Origin: Turnera subulata | Taxonomy: Eukaryota > Streptophyta > Magnoliopsida > Malpighiales > Passifloraceae | DNA length: 64,000 nt | Direction: 5' to 3' | Assembly (NCBI GenBank): GCA_028386065.3 | Contig: JAKUCV010004801.1 | Span: forward strand, 65,762-129,761 | Shown: one piece after another, positions 16,333-27,962 of the stretch | Layout: each line of letters starts with the position of its first letter | Numbering within the stretch: the first letter of the stretch is position 1 | Translations under genes and position numbers: made by a program | The notes under the pieces: model-generated | Told to the model about the DNA's origin: nothing | The model's database searches: none | Seen by the model: the letters and a program-made list of their open reading frames with translations, nothing else

Positions 16333-16998
16333 ACCAACCAACAAGCCATACACTAGGTTGGGCTGAATTCTTAAACCCCCAATAAGGACCTTGTTACTTG
16401 CGACTTCATAAGCCCACTCCTATGAAGCACAGAATCCTCGACCATTATTTTTTTTCTTTTCCTGCCAAATAGCTTGTTGGTAAGTAACATCTTACTGACA
16501 GAAAAAATTTGTAATCATCTGTTTTTTTAAAAAAAATAAAAATTAAACGAGTATATCATAATGCTCTTTGTAATTTTCCTTATTTATATGTAGACCAAAT
16601 CCTACCGTCTCAGAGCAACATTACACGTAAGGTTAAGCAATCTATCATATCTAATTCTCGCCTAACCGCGATCAAACTTTAATAATAAAAATCCAACTAG
16701 GTTCTTGATTTGCTTAATTGCTTGAACATGTACATGGACAGAGTTAAAATACAAAAAATACATGTATCAAATTCACACGCAGCAAATCCTTACATACATC
16801 GGAAAAGGACTTCACAACTTAACTAAGGCCACCGCCAATAAATATACTCAACCATCCTCTGCCCTAGCTAGTACATTAAAGCACATATTTAAAAGGCCCA
16901 AGAGCTAATTAATTTTCTTGAACTCCAAGGCAGCCTCCTTATAGATACATAACATAATACCCAAGAACCCAAAAAACACTACTCTCCCTTTAACACTT

Positions 16999-17436
16999 AT
17001 GGCCGCAGTCGGCGTCCATGGTAGTCACCACCGGTTCCGGTACCCCGCCAACGTGAACCTCCACCGGTGGCCGGAATCCGAGCCTGGGTTTGAAAGGTTG
17101 GGTGGCAGCCACCACCACAGGCGTGGTCAATGGCACCCAGCTCAGGTCGTTGACAGCATCTCATGCAGGCAACTATATCTTAGAAGCTACACTTTCTCGA
17201 GAAAAGAAAGTTTCCCGGAGAAGGCCAAGAAGTGCATTGGCAAAGTTGGAGACAAGTTGCAGAAGATAAAATCCGTAACGAGTCCAAAGAGTGGTGGTGG
17301 TACTAATAAATTCACTGATGCTATCAAAAGGAGCCGTGGGTTGAAGAGGGCCAAACAGGTTTCGTGCGATGCTTTGTTGTCTGTGTTTAATGGGTTGCTC
17401 TCTTGCACTACAAAGGTTAGTGTGATGGATAAATGA
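16999..17436 (+). CDS. small uncharacterised plant protein, 145 residues
   Basis: An intact single-exon frame starts at an ATG 26 bp after ACTCTCCCTT-type leader sequence, with a TATAGATA box at about 16940. The N-terminal half is rich in His, Gly and Pro. The core reads CRQLYLRSYTFSRKESFPEK followed by AKKCIGKVGDKLQKIK, then a Ser/Gly linker and a basic segment (AIKRSRGLKRAKQVSCDALL). I recall a RSYTFSRKE-type motif from a family of small unannotated plant proteins, but I know no function for it. The basic character suggests nuclear or membrane-surface localisation at most. There is no signal peptide or membrane segment. Internal codon periodicity and motif conservation favour a real gene over chance. 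Confidence 0.6.
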   Translation: MAAVGVHGSHHRFRYPANVNLHRWPESEPGFERLGGSHHHRRGQWHPAQVVDSISCRQLYLRSYTFSRKESFPEKAKKCIGKVGDKLQKIKSVTSPKSGGGTNKFTDAIKRSRGLKRAKQVSCDALLSVFNGLLSCTTKVSVMDK

Positions 17437-18283
17437 AGATTAGTCGGTGGCTAATTACTGGGAAATTTCAGATAATTAATCCTCCGTTATGTTTCTTAAT
17501 TTATGCTTTATGATGGGTCTTTAATATCTTATTGTCTGTTTATCTTGGAGAGAATTAATGTAATATGTGACTAAATTATGATTTACCTCCTAGCTACTGC
17601 CGTCAGGAGATAAGTGTGGTTACAGTATTTTCCGGGTTTGGAATACTGTTAAAAACAAGTATATTATCATGTTATTCCCTTTGAGAATGAGTTTTTCTTT
17701 TCAATATTGACTCAATATGAACACATATATACTTATTCCTTTTGTTTTGGATAAATTTAGGATGATATTCATTTATCGATTAAGAACACGGTTAATCTAA
17801 TATGGCTGGTTCATGGATTATATTCAAATCCCCAATCTATTGATACGTACGTCTATCATACGCACGGTATCTTTTCTTGAGTTAAGGAGCCTAGGCCTTA
17901 ATTATTCCAACACCAAAAAGGATTTCATCATAGGAGTACAAGACAATGGCTAATGCAACTGTTTTTTTTTTTTTTCCGGGATATTTTTAGTGTAATTGTC
18001 AGGGGTCGGAGTTAAATTACCCGATTATTTGGAGCCATAATTTGGGGCTACATACCTTGGTATTAGAGACAAAATTTTAAACTTACTGCTAAACCGGGTA
18101 AGAATGCCGAAGGAATAAAGATAAACTCCAATGCAACACCTTGGTCACTGACTCACTGCAGCTTGAGATTAAACAGATTAAGGATATTAAAGGTTCATCA
18201 ATCATCATTATCTACAGCAAAAAAAAAAAAAGGTTCATGATCATTCTTATCAAGGTCACGTTTGATATATATGAATATATGAT

Positions 18284-18337
18284 ACAGTTATCTACGGTAT
18301 ATTTTTTTTGATGCTAGCTACAGTTATCTACGGTATA
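18284..18337 (-). mobile_element. tail-only insertion with 18-bp direct repeats
   Basis: ACAGTTATCTACGGTATA occurs at 18284-18301 and 18320-18337. The 18-bp insert on the minus strand is AGCTAGCATC followed by eight A. Exact 18-bp duplication with a terminal A-run points to target-primed reverse transcription of a nearly empty transcript end. Confidence 0.6.
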
Positions 18338-18350
18338 CATGTGCTATGTA

Positions 18351-18394
18351 CGTATATCACAATTGTTCGTATCAAAAAAACGTATATCACAATT
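18351..18394 (+). mobile_element. tail-only insertion with 14-bp direct repeats
   Basis: CGTATATCACAATT occurs at 18351-18364 and 18381-18394. The 16-bp insert is GTTCGTATC followed by seven A. It lies only 13 bp from the previous scar and has the opposite orientation. Confidence 0.6.
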
Positions 18395-20249
18395 TCTAAT
18401 GTGTACTAATTATTTGACTGCAAGACTCTATAGTCAACAGAACTGGAAGTCATTGCGAGCAATTGTATCGATCTAAGCCTTCATCTTTATCGGTCTCTTT
18501 TCCTATTAATAGTAGTAGGTATAACTTACAATTCTATGGAACGAACAAGAACTCTTAATTAATATATCTTATCACAATTTATTGAGCCTATTGCACGAAT
18601 TTGAATAGCCCGATAATTAAATTTGCTGGTAGCTAGTAAACGTCTAATAATTTCCTTATTAGTTGGGGCCTAAAGGGAAGAGTATATATGCCTCCAATTC
18701 CTTCAATCTTCCAAAATTTGATAACAATTTTAAGGACCTGAAGTATATAAACCGATTTCGCAGCATATAATCTCGATCAGGATAGAAAAGAAGAAGATTT
18801 GGCGCCGCACGTAGAAGAGATATAGGAAGATTAATTCATACAAAGAATATATCAATTAAATTTCATAAATCTGTTAATTACAATAATCTTTTACAGTGAC
18901 TAAGATGTTAATTCTAAATAATCTGAGTTACTGATGAAGAAAGTCACCAACTTTTCTTTTTCTATGATAAGAAGATTATCACATGCATTGATGTGGAGTA
19001 GGTGATGGCATCAAGAACTATACTGGTTATCTAACCTAATTAAAAAAATACAACTGAAAATGTGATCATTAGAAACAGCGAAATATACAAACGGGTATTG
19101 GTGGCAAATACAGAAATCAAGAGTCTCAACGTCTGATATTTCGTGGAAGAAACTACAGATGAGCTACTTTAATTATTAGATAAATAAACTAAAACTACCC
19201 AACCCCTAAACTTCTGGAGTAGTCTCACTCACTCTAGTCCTACATTTTTTCAAACTCTCATAATGAGTCTTTAATTAAATCGTTAATGATCATATTAAAC
19301 AAGTCATTCCATTAGCTTCTGGCTACTAAACATAACATGTTACTACTAACTAGACCGTAGACACAATTAATATGGGATTGATCCAAGTGGTGAGCGATTT
19401 GGTTTCGCAAGCGAGGTCATGATTTTCCGGAGCGCGCACCTGCTACTTTGGTTGGTTATATGGGTGGGCCTGCTGATTGAAAATTTTTTTACATACCTCC
19501 AGACTCTTAAGTATTGGAATGTTCTACCTTTTGGGCCTTGGATTTGTGGGAGCTCGGCTTTTTGGCATAATCGGGTAGAAGATTGTTTGTTAAAAACCGA
19601 TTATAGAAACGCCCAAAAACAGTACGATTTATCCGGAAGAAGAAAATGAAAAAGGGGAAAGACCTTGTGCTATTGGCCCATCAAACTGGTTGGTCCATTC
19701 TTTTTGTCAGCCCTACATCCAATGAGGCTGTTCATGCTCTTGCCATGACAGCTTTACAAGCCCATACACGATCTGTGGGCTTTAGAATCCCTTTTTCCTA
19801 ATTTTTTTTAATAACTCTAGTTCTCAATTAGTGAAAGTATATTGGTTCTCCAAGAAGATTAAAGACAATAATAAAAACCCAAGTCAAATGATGAACCTGC
19901 TGTCTGCTTAGCAACTTGAGGAGGCCTGGATGAGTTGAAATGTTACAAGATTGAAAAATGGATTACAAGGAGACACTTTCATACATAACAGCCAACTTGC
20001 AAGAAACAGATAGTGGCACTCACGTTCCCAACACAAATCAACACTGACTATATATATATATATATATGTGGAAAAGTCAGCGCACAAAAATATTACAAAT
20101 TGATTGAATTCGAAATCATAACTTGGAGGACACATACCATAAATTTACAATTGATGTGAAAGAGAATGTAAGGAAAGGACTTGAGGGAAAAAAAAAAAAT
20201 GGTAAGGATAGGACTAGACAAGTGCTGATTAATTATAGTTCCTCTCGTC

Positions 20250-23014
20250 CTAGTTGTTGTTTTGCTGCGTTTGAGGATTAGCCTGACTAGTAATCTCTGA
20301 GACTACTGCGTCATGGACGCTGACCTTAATCTCATTCACTAAAGCTTGGCCAAATTTGCCTGCAACCGTATTGATTGTTGATCCATTGCCTGCCTGAGGT
20401 GTGCCGTTAGGTGGTGTATTGGCTACTCCACCATGTGCTGATCAAATAACATAGTAAAAGAAAAAAAAGATACGCTTTAGATTAATGAAGCATAATTATA
20501 CTACCAGATGTTTATGTTTAAGGGATGATTTGAGAGAAAATATGCATGTCAGCTTGTGTTTGACTAAGATAACTTGTGTGTTTAGTTCTGCTAACCTGCT
20601 GCGGTTATTGCTGCTGTTTTCCTCTTCTGGTGGCATACAGCAAGAAAACCCACAATAGCCCAGAAAACAACGAAAGCTGGAATAGTGATTCCAAGAATTA
20701 CTGGAAGCTTGCTACTCTTCTTGCCGCCTCCTGATGAGGAAGTTCCTGATGTACTTCCACTACCAGCACTGCTAGGGACAGTTGTTGTCGAGCATGGCTT
20801 GCCAGGGGCACATAAATCCGGATTACCTGATACACTATATAATCCAGGCACCAAGTTTTTAGAATTTAAATCATGATTTGTACGATGAAATAGAAAGTTA
20901 ATAGGTGACACAAATTTTTGAGATGCTTACACTAGTTTTAGTTTGTTATTCTTTGATAAAGAGGTTGGTATTGGTCCACTGAAGCTATTGTCCGCCAGGT
21001 TCCTGTATTGATTAAGAAAGGAACAGACTCAAGTTTTCCCGTTTTTTTGAAGAAAACACAGTAGGACTACTCTATCTGGAAGAATCTTACAGTTTTTTGA
21101 GATTGGGCAAACTTCCTAGGAAATCAGGAATAGGTCCATCTATGCTGTTATTGTGTAAATCTCTGCAAAAAGAGATAACAGGTTAATTAATTTAGCACTG
21201 CAAAAGCAATCGCAGGTCTTTTTTTTGGGTCTGGATAGAAATTACTGGATTATTATATGTCACTCACATTGTCTCGAGTGCATCCATAGAACTGAAGTCT
21301 GGAAGTTGCCCAGAGAGACCAAAGCTTCCAAGACGCCTGAAAATTTCAAAAATTCATCATCAATCAAATAGGGAAATGACAAAGATTGATTTTTAGAGAG
21401 AAAAAAATAACAAAAGAGATTATGTACAATGCTGTAACGCGAGGAGTGGCATCTGCAGTACAATTGATCCAATCCCATGAGTATGGAGAGGGGAGACATG
21501 GATCACCAGACCAGTCCTGAAGCCCCAAGGCATCTTGCAATGCAGCTAAGCCATCAACTGACATAATACAAAATTTTGTTTTTTGGTAAGAAACATAACA
21601 TATATGTACTCTATCAACGCATGCTATTATGATACCATGTATATACCGATATATAACAACCACATAGCAAAACAAGAGAAGCAAAATATACTAACCATCT
21701 TTGCTGTAAGTTCCATCTGTCAGCGGATCACTAATAACAAACGCTTCCATGGCGTTGATGATAGGAGGCAGAGTAGAATCAGAAGTGGCCACCAGAGAAA
21801 ATGAAGTGTTGGCAGTAGCAGTGATGTTACTAACATACATCTCCTTTACACTTCCATAAGGTGGGATGATGGGATCAGAACTAGGGGTGTTATCTATGTA
21901 GATTCTAAAAGATCTCGTTTGAGTTGTGTCAAGCTGAGTCACTTCGGAGAAGTAAAATGTGACATAAACAGGAAATGGTTTAGCAGGAAATGGTGGTGAT
22001 ATCATGATATTAGCAGATGGATTTGAAGGGGTCACTGCGTTCTGCAAAACAGCTTCTGGTGGATTATCCTCTGCCGTAGGGTTTATGAATATTGCATCAC
22101 TAGCAACTGTGGTGAAGCCAGTCCCTACAATTGCCGGAACCCAAATCCGATCATAACTATCGTCTGAAAACCTGAGAAGGATCCACCATTAGAGTATTAA
22201 TTAATTAGTCAGAGCTAGAACCATATGAAAACTTTGTGTAGAGGTATATACGTATATATACGCAAATGCAAGAGGGGTGAGGTCTCGGATTCGAACATCA
22301 ACTAGAAGAAAAAAAACCATTACCTAATACTTGACTTTGCACCATAAGCAACCCTCCCCACGGTAAACAAAGCAAAATTGGAACTAACATGGCTGTACAT
22401 GTCTGAAGCCAAGTTCCTGACCTCAAGTGCAGATATGAATGGGAACTGGTCAGGGTGTATTTGTGCAAGACAAACACTCATCACATCACTCTTAGGGACG
22501 TATATTACTTCATTGTACACTAGTTGGTCAAGCGAGGTTTTTATGGTGTCCCAGTAGTTGCCATCAAAGTGTAGCTCAAAGGAAGGAGGGGCTGATTTCT
22601 TATCATAGTTTCCATAAAAGAAACTTGCCCGAACCAGAACTTGTGCACCCTTAGTGGTTGTGATGGAGTAACAGTTCTTTTTCCTGGTGGTGAACACCCT
22701 AAGTGTAGCCATTACATGGGATATGGAGTTGCTTTGTATTGCTATAGACTGCCCATTGTCCATTACAGTGTCATCTCCCATCCAGATAATGAGGTTCTCA
22801 TCAGTGTAGGAACCTGAAGCTCCACAGTCGATACTCACTGCAAAATTATATTGTATGTCATTTGATAATAAGGATAGACGTAAAAAACCCACAATAGAAT
22901 GAGACAGGAAAATTGAGAAATGAACCAACGAAAATCACCATCTGCGTATAATGCAGCAGGAAAAGCAAAGAAAAGCAGGAGTAACGCAAGCTTATAGGCC
23001 ATTGTATATGGCAT
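20250..23014 (-). CDS. malectin-like/LRR receptor-like protein without kinase domain
   Basis: A single-pass cell-surface protein of 611 residues. Exons on the minus strand are 23014-22939, 22837-22324, 22171-21696, 21557-21428, 21336-21268, 21162-21091, 21002-20931, 20834-20596 and 20437-20250. Order: a hydrophobic signal peptide (LALLLLFFAFPAALYA), a malectin-like carbohydrate-binding domain beginning SIDCGASGSYTDENLI, the WSGDPCLPSP linker, about three LRRs each on a 69-72 bp exon, then a transmembrane helix (LPVILGITIPAFVVFWAIVGF) and a tail of about 70 residues. The tail has no kinase motifs and ends in Gln/Asn. The domain order copies malectin/LRR receptor kinases, so it probably acts as a co-receptor or decoy. 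The start could also be the second Met, at 23002. The exons join in frame with no disruptions, so this is a gene in its own right, not a truncated kinase. Confidence 0.9.
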
Positions 23015-23789
23015 ATAAACTCAACAAGACGAGAGGAGCACAAAGAAACTAAGGCGATAGCCTATACTCTAAATGAGTCTTGAAAATGGGGGGGATTATA
23101 TAAGTAAGTGGCCTAGCTCTAATGATCCTTTTCCCTTGTAATTAAATTTTCATTAGTAGGAAGGTCTTAAGTGAGACAGGGTCATCCCGGGGAAGATCTT
23201 TAGGTAGGTGGATATGATATATGCCGGATATATATATACATATATAGTTATCGTGAAACTAGTTCATTTTGTTAATATGCTCGATGCCCTATATCAGTTA
23301 ATTCGTTTGTTTAAATTGTAGTCGGGAATAGGCTTTAAAATTGAAAAAAAAAATTAATGGATTGGTAATCTTGCTATGGGGTGAGTCTCATCTTCCACAT
23401 CATATAAATTAAAATTGCAATCTTTTATTAGGAGGCTCACCCACCATAATTGGGTGTGGGTCACGGCTAAAATCTAGATCTGGATGTAATGGGATGTAAT
23501 ATGGGATGTAATGGAATGGATTACATCCAACCAAGGTAAGAAATTGTAAAACTTACAATTAACGTACTGAATTTAAAAAAATGGTGGTGGATTTAAAGTC
23601 AAGGTCAATCAATAAAGACATCAGAACACGAACACGGTTAGTTGCTTTTGTCATGGTGCTTGCATCTATTGGTTGACCGTAGACTTCACAGTACATAGAC
23701 TTTGCAAAGTCCACTCTAATCTTACAGGCAAAAACATGATGATCTTATGAAATAAACTACTACAAGCTGCTATTTCCTACTCTTTTTTC
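23015..23789. other. upstream region of the malectin/LRR gene
   Basis: AT-rich promoter-side sequence. Nothing specific is recognisable apart from TA-rich runs near 23220-23250. Confidence 0.5.
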
Positions 23790-24157
23790 GAACAATACAA
23801 GCTGTCATTTACAGAAGAAAACTACTAGCTGTCCAAAATTCTACGGATTGACTTTGATATGAGAGCAGTCAACGAAATCTTAGTTAAATGATACAGAATT
23901 TTCATTTTTCTAAAGAAAGAACCTGGATTATTGATATGATAGAGACAAAGGTTTAGTGTACAGTGGGTGGTGTTTATGTGTGTTAGAATATATGCAATAT
24001 AGGGCAAGTTTTTTTTTAATGAGAAAAACAAATGAAGACTTGTATAGTCAAATGAGGAAATCGGTGGGAAATATCCACTAGGCGACATAATCCGCGTAGA
24101 ATAATTATTCCCTATCTCGAAGACTTTTATTTATTTACAGGAGATAAAGGCTTACCT
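23790..24157. repeat. duplicated segment, left part, interrupted by the LTR nest
   Basis: This stretch is a diverged copy of 37163 to about 37536. Its continuation lies on the other side of the nest, at 34629-34985. Together they match 37163-37930 without the nest. Confidence 0.9.
24153..24157. repeat. target-site duplication of LTR A (left), TACCT
   Basis: TACCT here and at 34624-34628 brackets LTR A. Confidence 0.85.
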
Positions 24158-24172
24158 TGAAACGTCCAGACC

Positions 24173-24198
24173 CGTATTTACCGTGCACGGTAAATACG
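24173..24198. repeat. 26-bp perfect palindrome near the LTR A terminus
   Basis: Arms of 13 bp (CGTATTTACCGTG and its reverse complement) with no spacer lie about 15 bp inside the LTR end. The homologous positions in LTRs B and C keep an imperfect version. Confidence 0.85.
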
Positions 24199-24744
24199 TG
24201 CCGGAACTGTAACAACCCAACCCAACCCAACAAAACCCAGCATACAGTGTATACAACAATAACTCGGGCCCAACGGCCCAAAATAATAAACATCATAAAT
24301 AACAAAACCGGCCCAATGACCCAATAATAGAGAAAACAATGCACAGCGGAAGACTTATAAAACTCACATAAACACTGTATGCGACATAGATGCAAACTAT
24401 GGATCCGAGCCCTGTCCAAGGGATATCGCCGCAACCTGTCTGGAATGCACCAAATCTGTACAACAAACAATCCATCCTACGGGATGAAAGCCCGCAGGTG
24501 AGGGGTGAGTCCGAAGTGCTCACCGACGAAGGAAAGACCATCAATATGCACACTAAAATTACTCAAGTCAAAACACAGGCTAAACAGCCCAACCAAAAGA
24601 CTCGACCCAAAATCGGTCCAAGACCAAAAGACTCAAATAAAATCCAATTATCCAATTTTATCTTTTCCGGGCCCCGTCACGGATAAGCTAGGGGTCAGAC
24701 CTGGTTATCAACACATTCCGGGTGCCAGACCAAATCCAGAGAAC

Positions 24745-25115
24745 CCAGGGATTGACATCCCAAAAATACGAACCCAGGGATAGACATCCCAAAAATAATC
24801 ACGGGATAGACATCCCAAGCATAGACATGCTTATCAAGTATCCCAGGTCAAGGCCACCACGAAACAGTCTCTAACCATCGAGTCGTACCACTACTTACCA
24901 CGTGACAATTATATTATCGTCGTCAAAATCAAATCGTAGGGATCGACATCCCTAACCAAAGTACCGGGATAGACATCCCATCCAAAAATACCAAGGATCG
25001 ACATCCTTGTCACAATTTATTACTTATTCCATTATACTTGTTCCAAAAGACACAAAAAATCGACACGGGAATAAACATCCCAAAAATACCAAGTCAAGAC
25101 ACCGGGATAAACATC
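24745..25115. repeat. array of 14-bp quasi-palindromes in LTR A
   Basis: About eight variants of GGGATNGACATCCC occur here, for example near 24747, 24776, 24803, 24935, 24965, 24995, 25067 and 25103. Five-base arms (GGGAT/ATCCC) are kept while the four central bases vary. Confidence 0.8.
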
Positions 25116-27514
25116 TCGAACCAAAACATGGCAAAAGCAACAATCAACAATGCACAATCATCAAAACATGATAACCGAGTAATATAGGCACATATTGAAG
25201 GAAATCCATCGCCACCTTGGCCGATTACTCAACTCCGGAAACAATGACCGGTCCGACGCCGGCTCCTCGGGAAACTGCCCGATATCCAACCTATACCACA
25301 AATCAATATAGACTCACATAAATGTACATAATCGGTATGCTATGATGCCCAAACTGCGAAATTACCCATCCCGGTTCTTATCCGTTATTATTATCTTTTA
25401 CCGAAAATAATTAATCGTACGTATTTCCGAATATAATTTCGGTACCATACTTTAATTAAAACTCTTTTAAAAATATTTTTCATAAAATAACTATAATTTT
25501 CCAAAATATTAATGTAACAGCCCGGGTAAAATTTTGGATTTTTACCAGGACTGTAGAAATTGTTTTACCGTGATTACTGTTGAATTAATCTTGGGTAATT
25601 AATTCAAGGTAAATCGGGAGTCGTTTTTCGAAACCGAGGGTTTTCCCGCGCTCGTGATTTTCCCGTAGATTTTTCGGAACTAAGTTGGTATTTTCGGGTT
25701 TCGAAATTTCTCGGAAAATCACACCGGAAAATAACTAAGGAGGTATCTGTTATTTTCTGGTCCGGATCGGATTCGCCCGTAATAAGGACGGATTGAATTA
25801 TTGTAATTCACATGTTAAATAGTATTATTTCAGTTTATAAAAGAAGCAGAATCCGGTGAAGGAAGCAGAAGGAGAGGAAGAGAGGAGAGGAGAAAAAAAA
25901 AGAAAGAAAAAAAAGAGAGAAAAAAAGAGAGAAAAAGAAAAAGAGAGGAAAAGAAAAAAAAAGAAAAGGAAAAATTAAAAAAAAGAGGAAAAAAAACAGA
26001 AAAAAAAACATACAGAGGGGAGAAAAAAAAAGGAAATGAGAGAAGAAAAAAAATAATGAAGAGAAAAGAAAAAAAAAGAAGCAAAAATCAGAAAAGAAAA
26101 GAAAGAAAATAGAAAATAGAAGGAAAATAAGGAAAATGAAAAAAGAAAGAAGAAGAGGACTGTTCATCATCAACCCCGAGCGTCTGCTACTGTTCATCCC
26201 GTGGCGTTCCGCGTCACCGTTCGCTGCACCGCCGCCACCAGCGCCTTCGCCACGCCGACGCGACCTCGACGCCGCCTCCCCCGCTCGATTCCGCCGCCGG
26301 ACGCACCTGCAAGAGGCGTTGACCTGCCGTGCGACCCGACGGATCCAGCTCCCCGCGCCTCTGCTCAGCCGCCGTGCCGCCTTGCGCCGCCTTTCCACCA
26401 CGCATGGAGTCGCCATCGTCCGCCGCAGCTGCTGCTGTGCTCGCTCGCCCTCCCCTCGCGCTCCTGCCGCGCCGCCGTCGTCGCAACCCGGAGGTAAGAC
26501 CCAGTTTGCTAGGATCCGCTTTGCGTAACGGGTCGTGTGTTGGGTTGTTGATAGCTTGGGCTTAGGCTGGCGGGCTACAGGCTATGCGCGGGCCTGCTCA
26601 CGCGGGCCTGCTGTTGGTCTGCCTAGGCCTGGCGCCTGGGCCTGTCTTTGGGCTTAGATTCTGGGCTGGGCATGGGCTTACTGTTCATAGCCCAGTCCAG
26701 TTAAAAAAAAATAATAATAAATATATATATAGGTATTTATTTATTAATTTGATTTATAATTTTGGAAAAAAATTATATAACTAATTTAAGAAAATTATGG
26801 TCAATTTAATGTTGGTATTTTGTGAAAAATATAAATATGTACACATTAATAAATAATTAAGTTATGTTTTGGGAAAACTAATATTATTGGGAAAAACATA
26901 TTTATACCATGTAATAATTTCTGGGAATTTTATATATATGTATTATTTTCTCTGGAAAAATTATGGTTGTGGAATTATATATATATATATGTACTTTGAA
27001 AATTAAAAGTTATTATATTTTATGTTGGAAAATATTATTATATATTGAGAAAAAGATAAATACTATATAAATATTTTCTGAAAATTATAAATACGTTATT
27101 ATTTTCTGGAAAAATTATAGTGATTATTATTTTGGGAAAAGTATAATTATTTTATGAAAATATCTTGAAAAGAATTTTTATTAAAATATAGTACCGAAAT
27201 TATATTCGGATATACGTATGGATAAATATTTTCGGTAAATGAAAATAAAAGAGATATGAACCGGGATGGGTAATTTCGTAGTATTGGCATCATTGCATAC
27301 CGATTATGTGCATTTATGTGTATATATTGATTTGTGGTATAGGTTGGATATCGGGCAGTTTCCCGAGGAGCCGGCGTCGTACCGGTCATCATTTCCGAAG
27401 TTGAGTAATCGGCCAAGGTGAGGATGGATTTCCTTCAATATGTATCTATATTACTCGGTTATTTTGTTTTGATGATTATTGCATGGTTGGATGTTGTATT
27501 TGCTGTGCTTTGGT

Positions 27515-27880
27515 TCGGGATGTTTATCCCGGAATCTTGTTTGGTATTTTGGGATGTTTATCCCCGTGTCGATTTTCTGTGTCGTTTGGAATAAGTAAAT
27601 GGATAATTAATGAATTGTGATGAGGATGTCGATCCTCGGTATTTTGGATAGGGATGTCTATCCCGGTATAATGGTTAGGGATGTCGATCCCTGTGATTTG
27701 GTTTTGATAACGATAATATAATTGTCACGTGGTAGTAGTGGTACGACTCGATGGTTAGAGACTGTTTCGTGGTGGCCATGACCTGGGTTACTTGATAAGC
27801 ATATCTATGCTTGGGATGTCTATCCCGTGATATATTTTTGGGATGTCTATCCCTGGGTTCGTATTTTTGGGATGTCGATC
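27515..27880. repeat. array of 14-bp quasi-palindromes in LTR B
   Basis: About eight units of the form GGGATGTCNATCCC are present. It is the inverse-orientation equivalent of the array in LTR A. Confidence 0.8.
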
Positions 27881-27957
27881 CCTGGGTTCTCTGATTTGGT
27901 CTGGCACCCGGAATGTGTTGATAACCAGGTTTGATCACTAGCTTATCCGTGACAGGG

Positions 27958-27962
27958 CCCGT
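27958..27962. repeat. target-site duplication of element C (left), CCCGT
   Basis: CCCGT here and at 32717-32721. Removing element C and one copy restores the LTR B sequence, as judged from the parallel stretch of LTR A near 24650-24690. Confidence 0.9.

Larger units (their letters stand above)
17440..20249. other. intergenic DNA with short retroposon-like scars
   Basis: No gene-like frame is visible. It contains adjacent duplications at 18284-18337 and 18351-18394, a weaker one near 18189-18238, a possible degraded SINE near 19380-19450, and an AT dinucleotide repeat near 20048-20068. Confidence 0.55.

Noticed and set aside
19380..19660. Possible SINE or gene fragment (GATCCAAGTGGTGAGCGATTT)
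   Set aside because: Resembles a worn A-box region but has no convincing B-box, tail or flanking repeats.
25830..26565. Overlapping long frames on both strands (Phe-rich, Arg/Pro-rich)
   Set aside because: They lie in LTR B. The Phe-rich frame is a purine tract read backwards and the others are GC-rich LTR sequence with no family resemblance.
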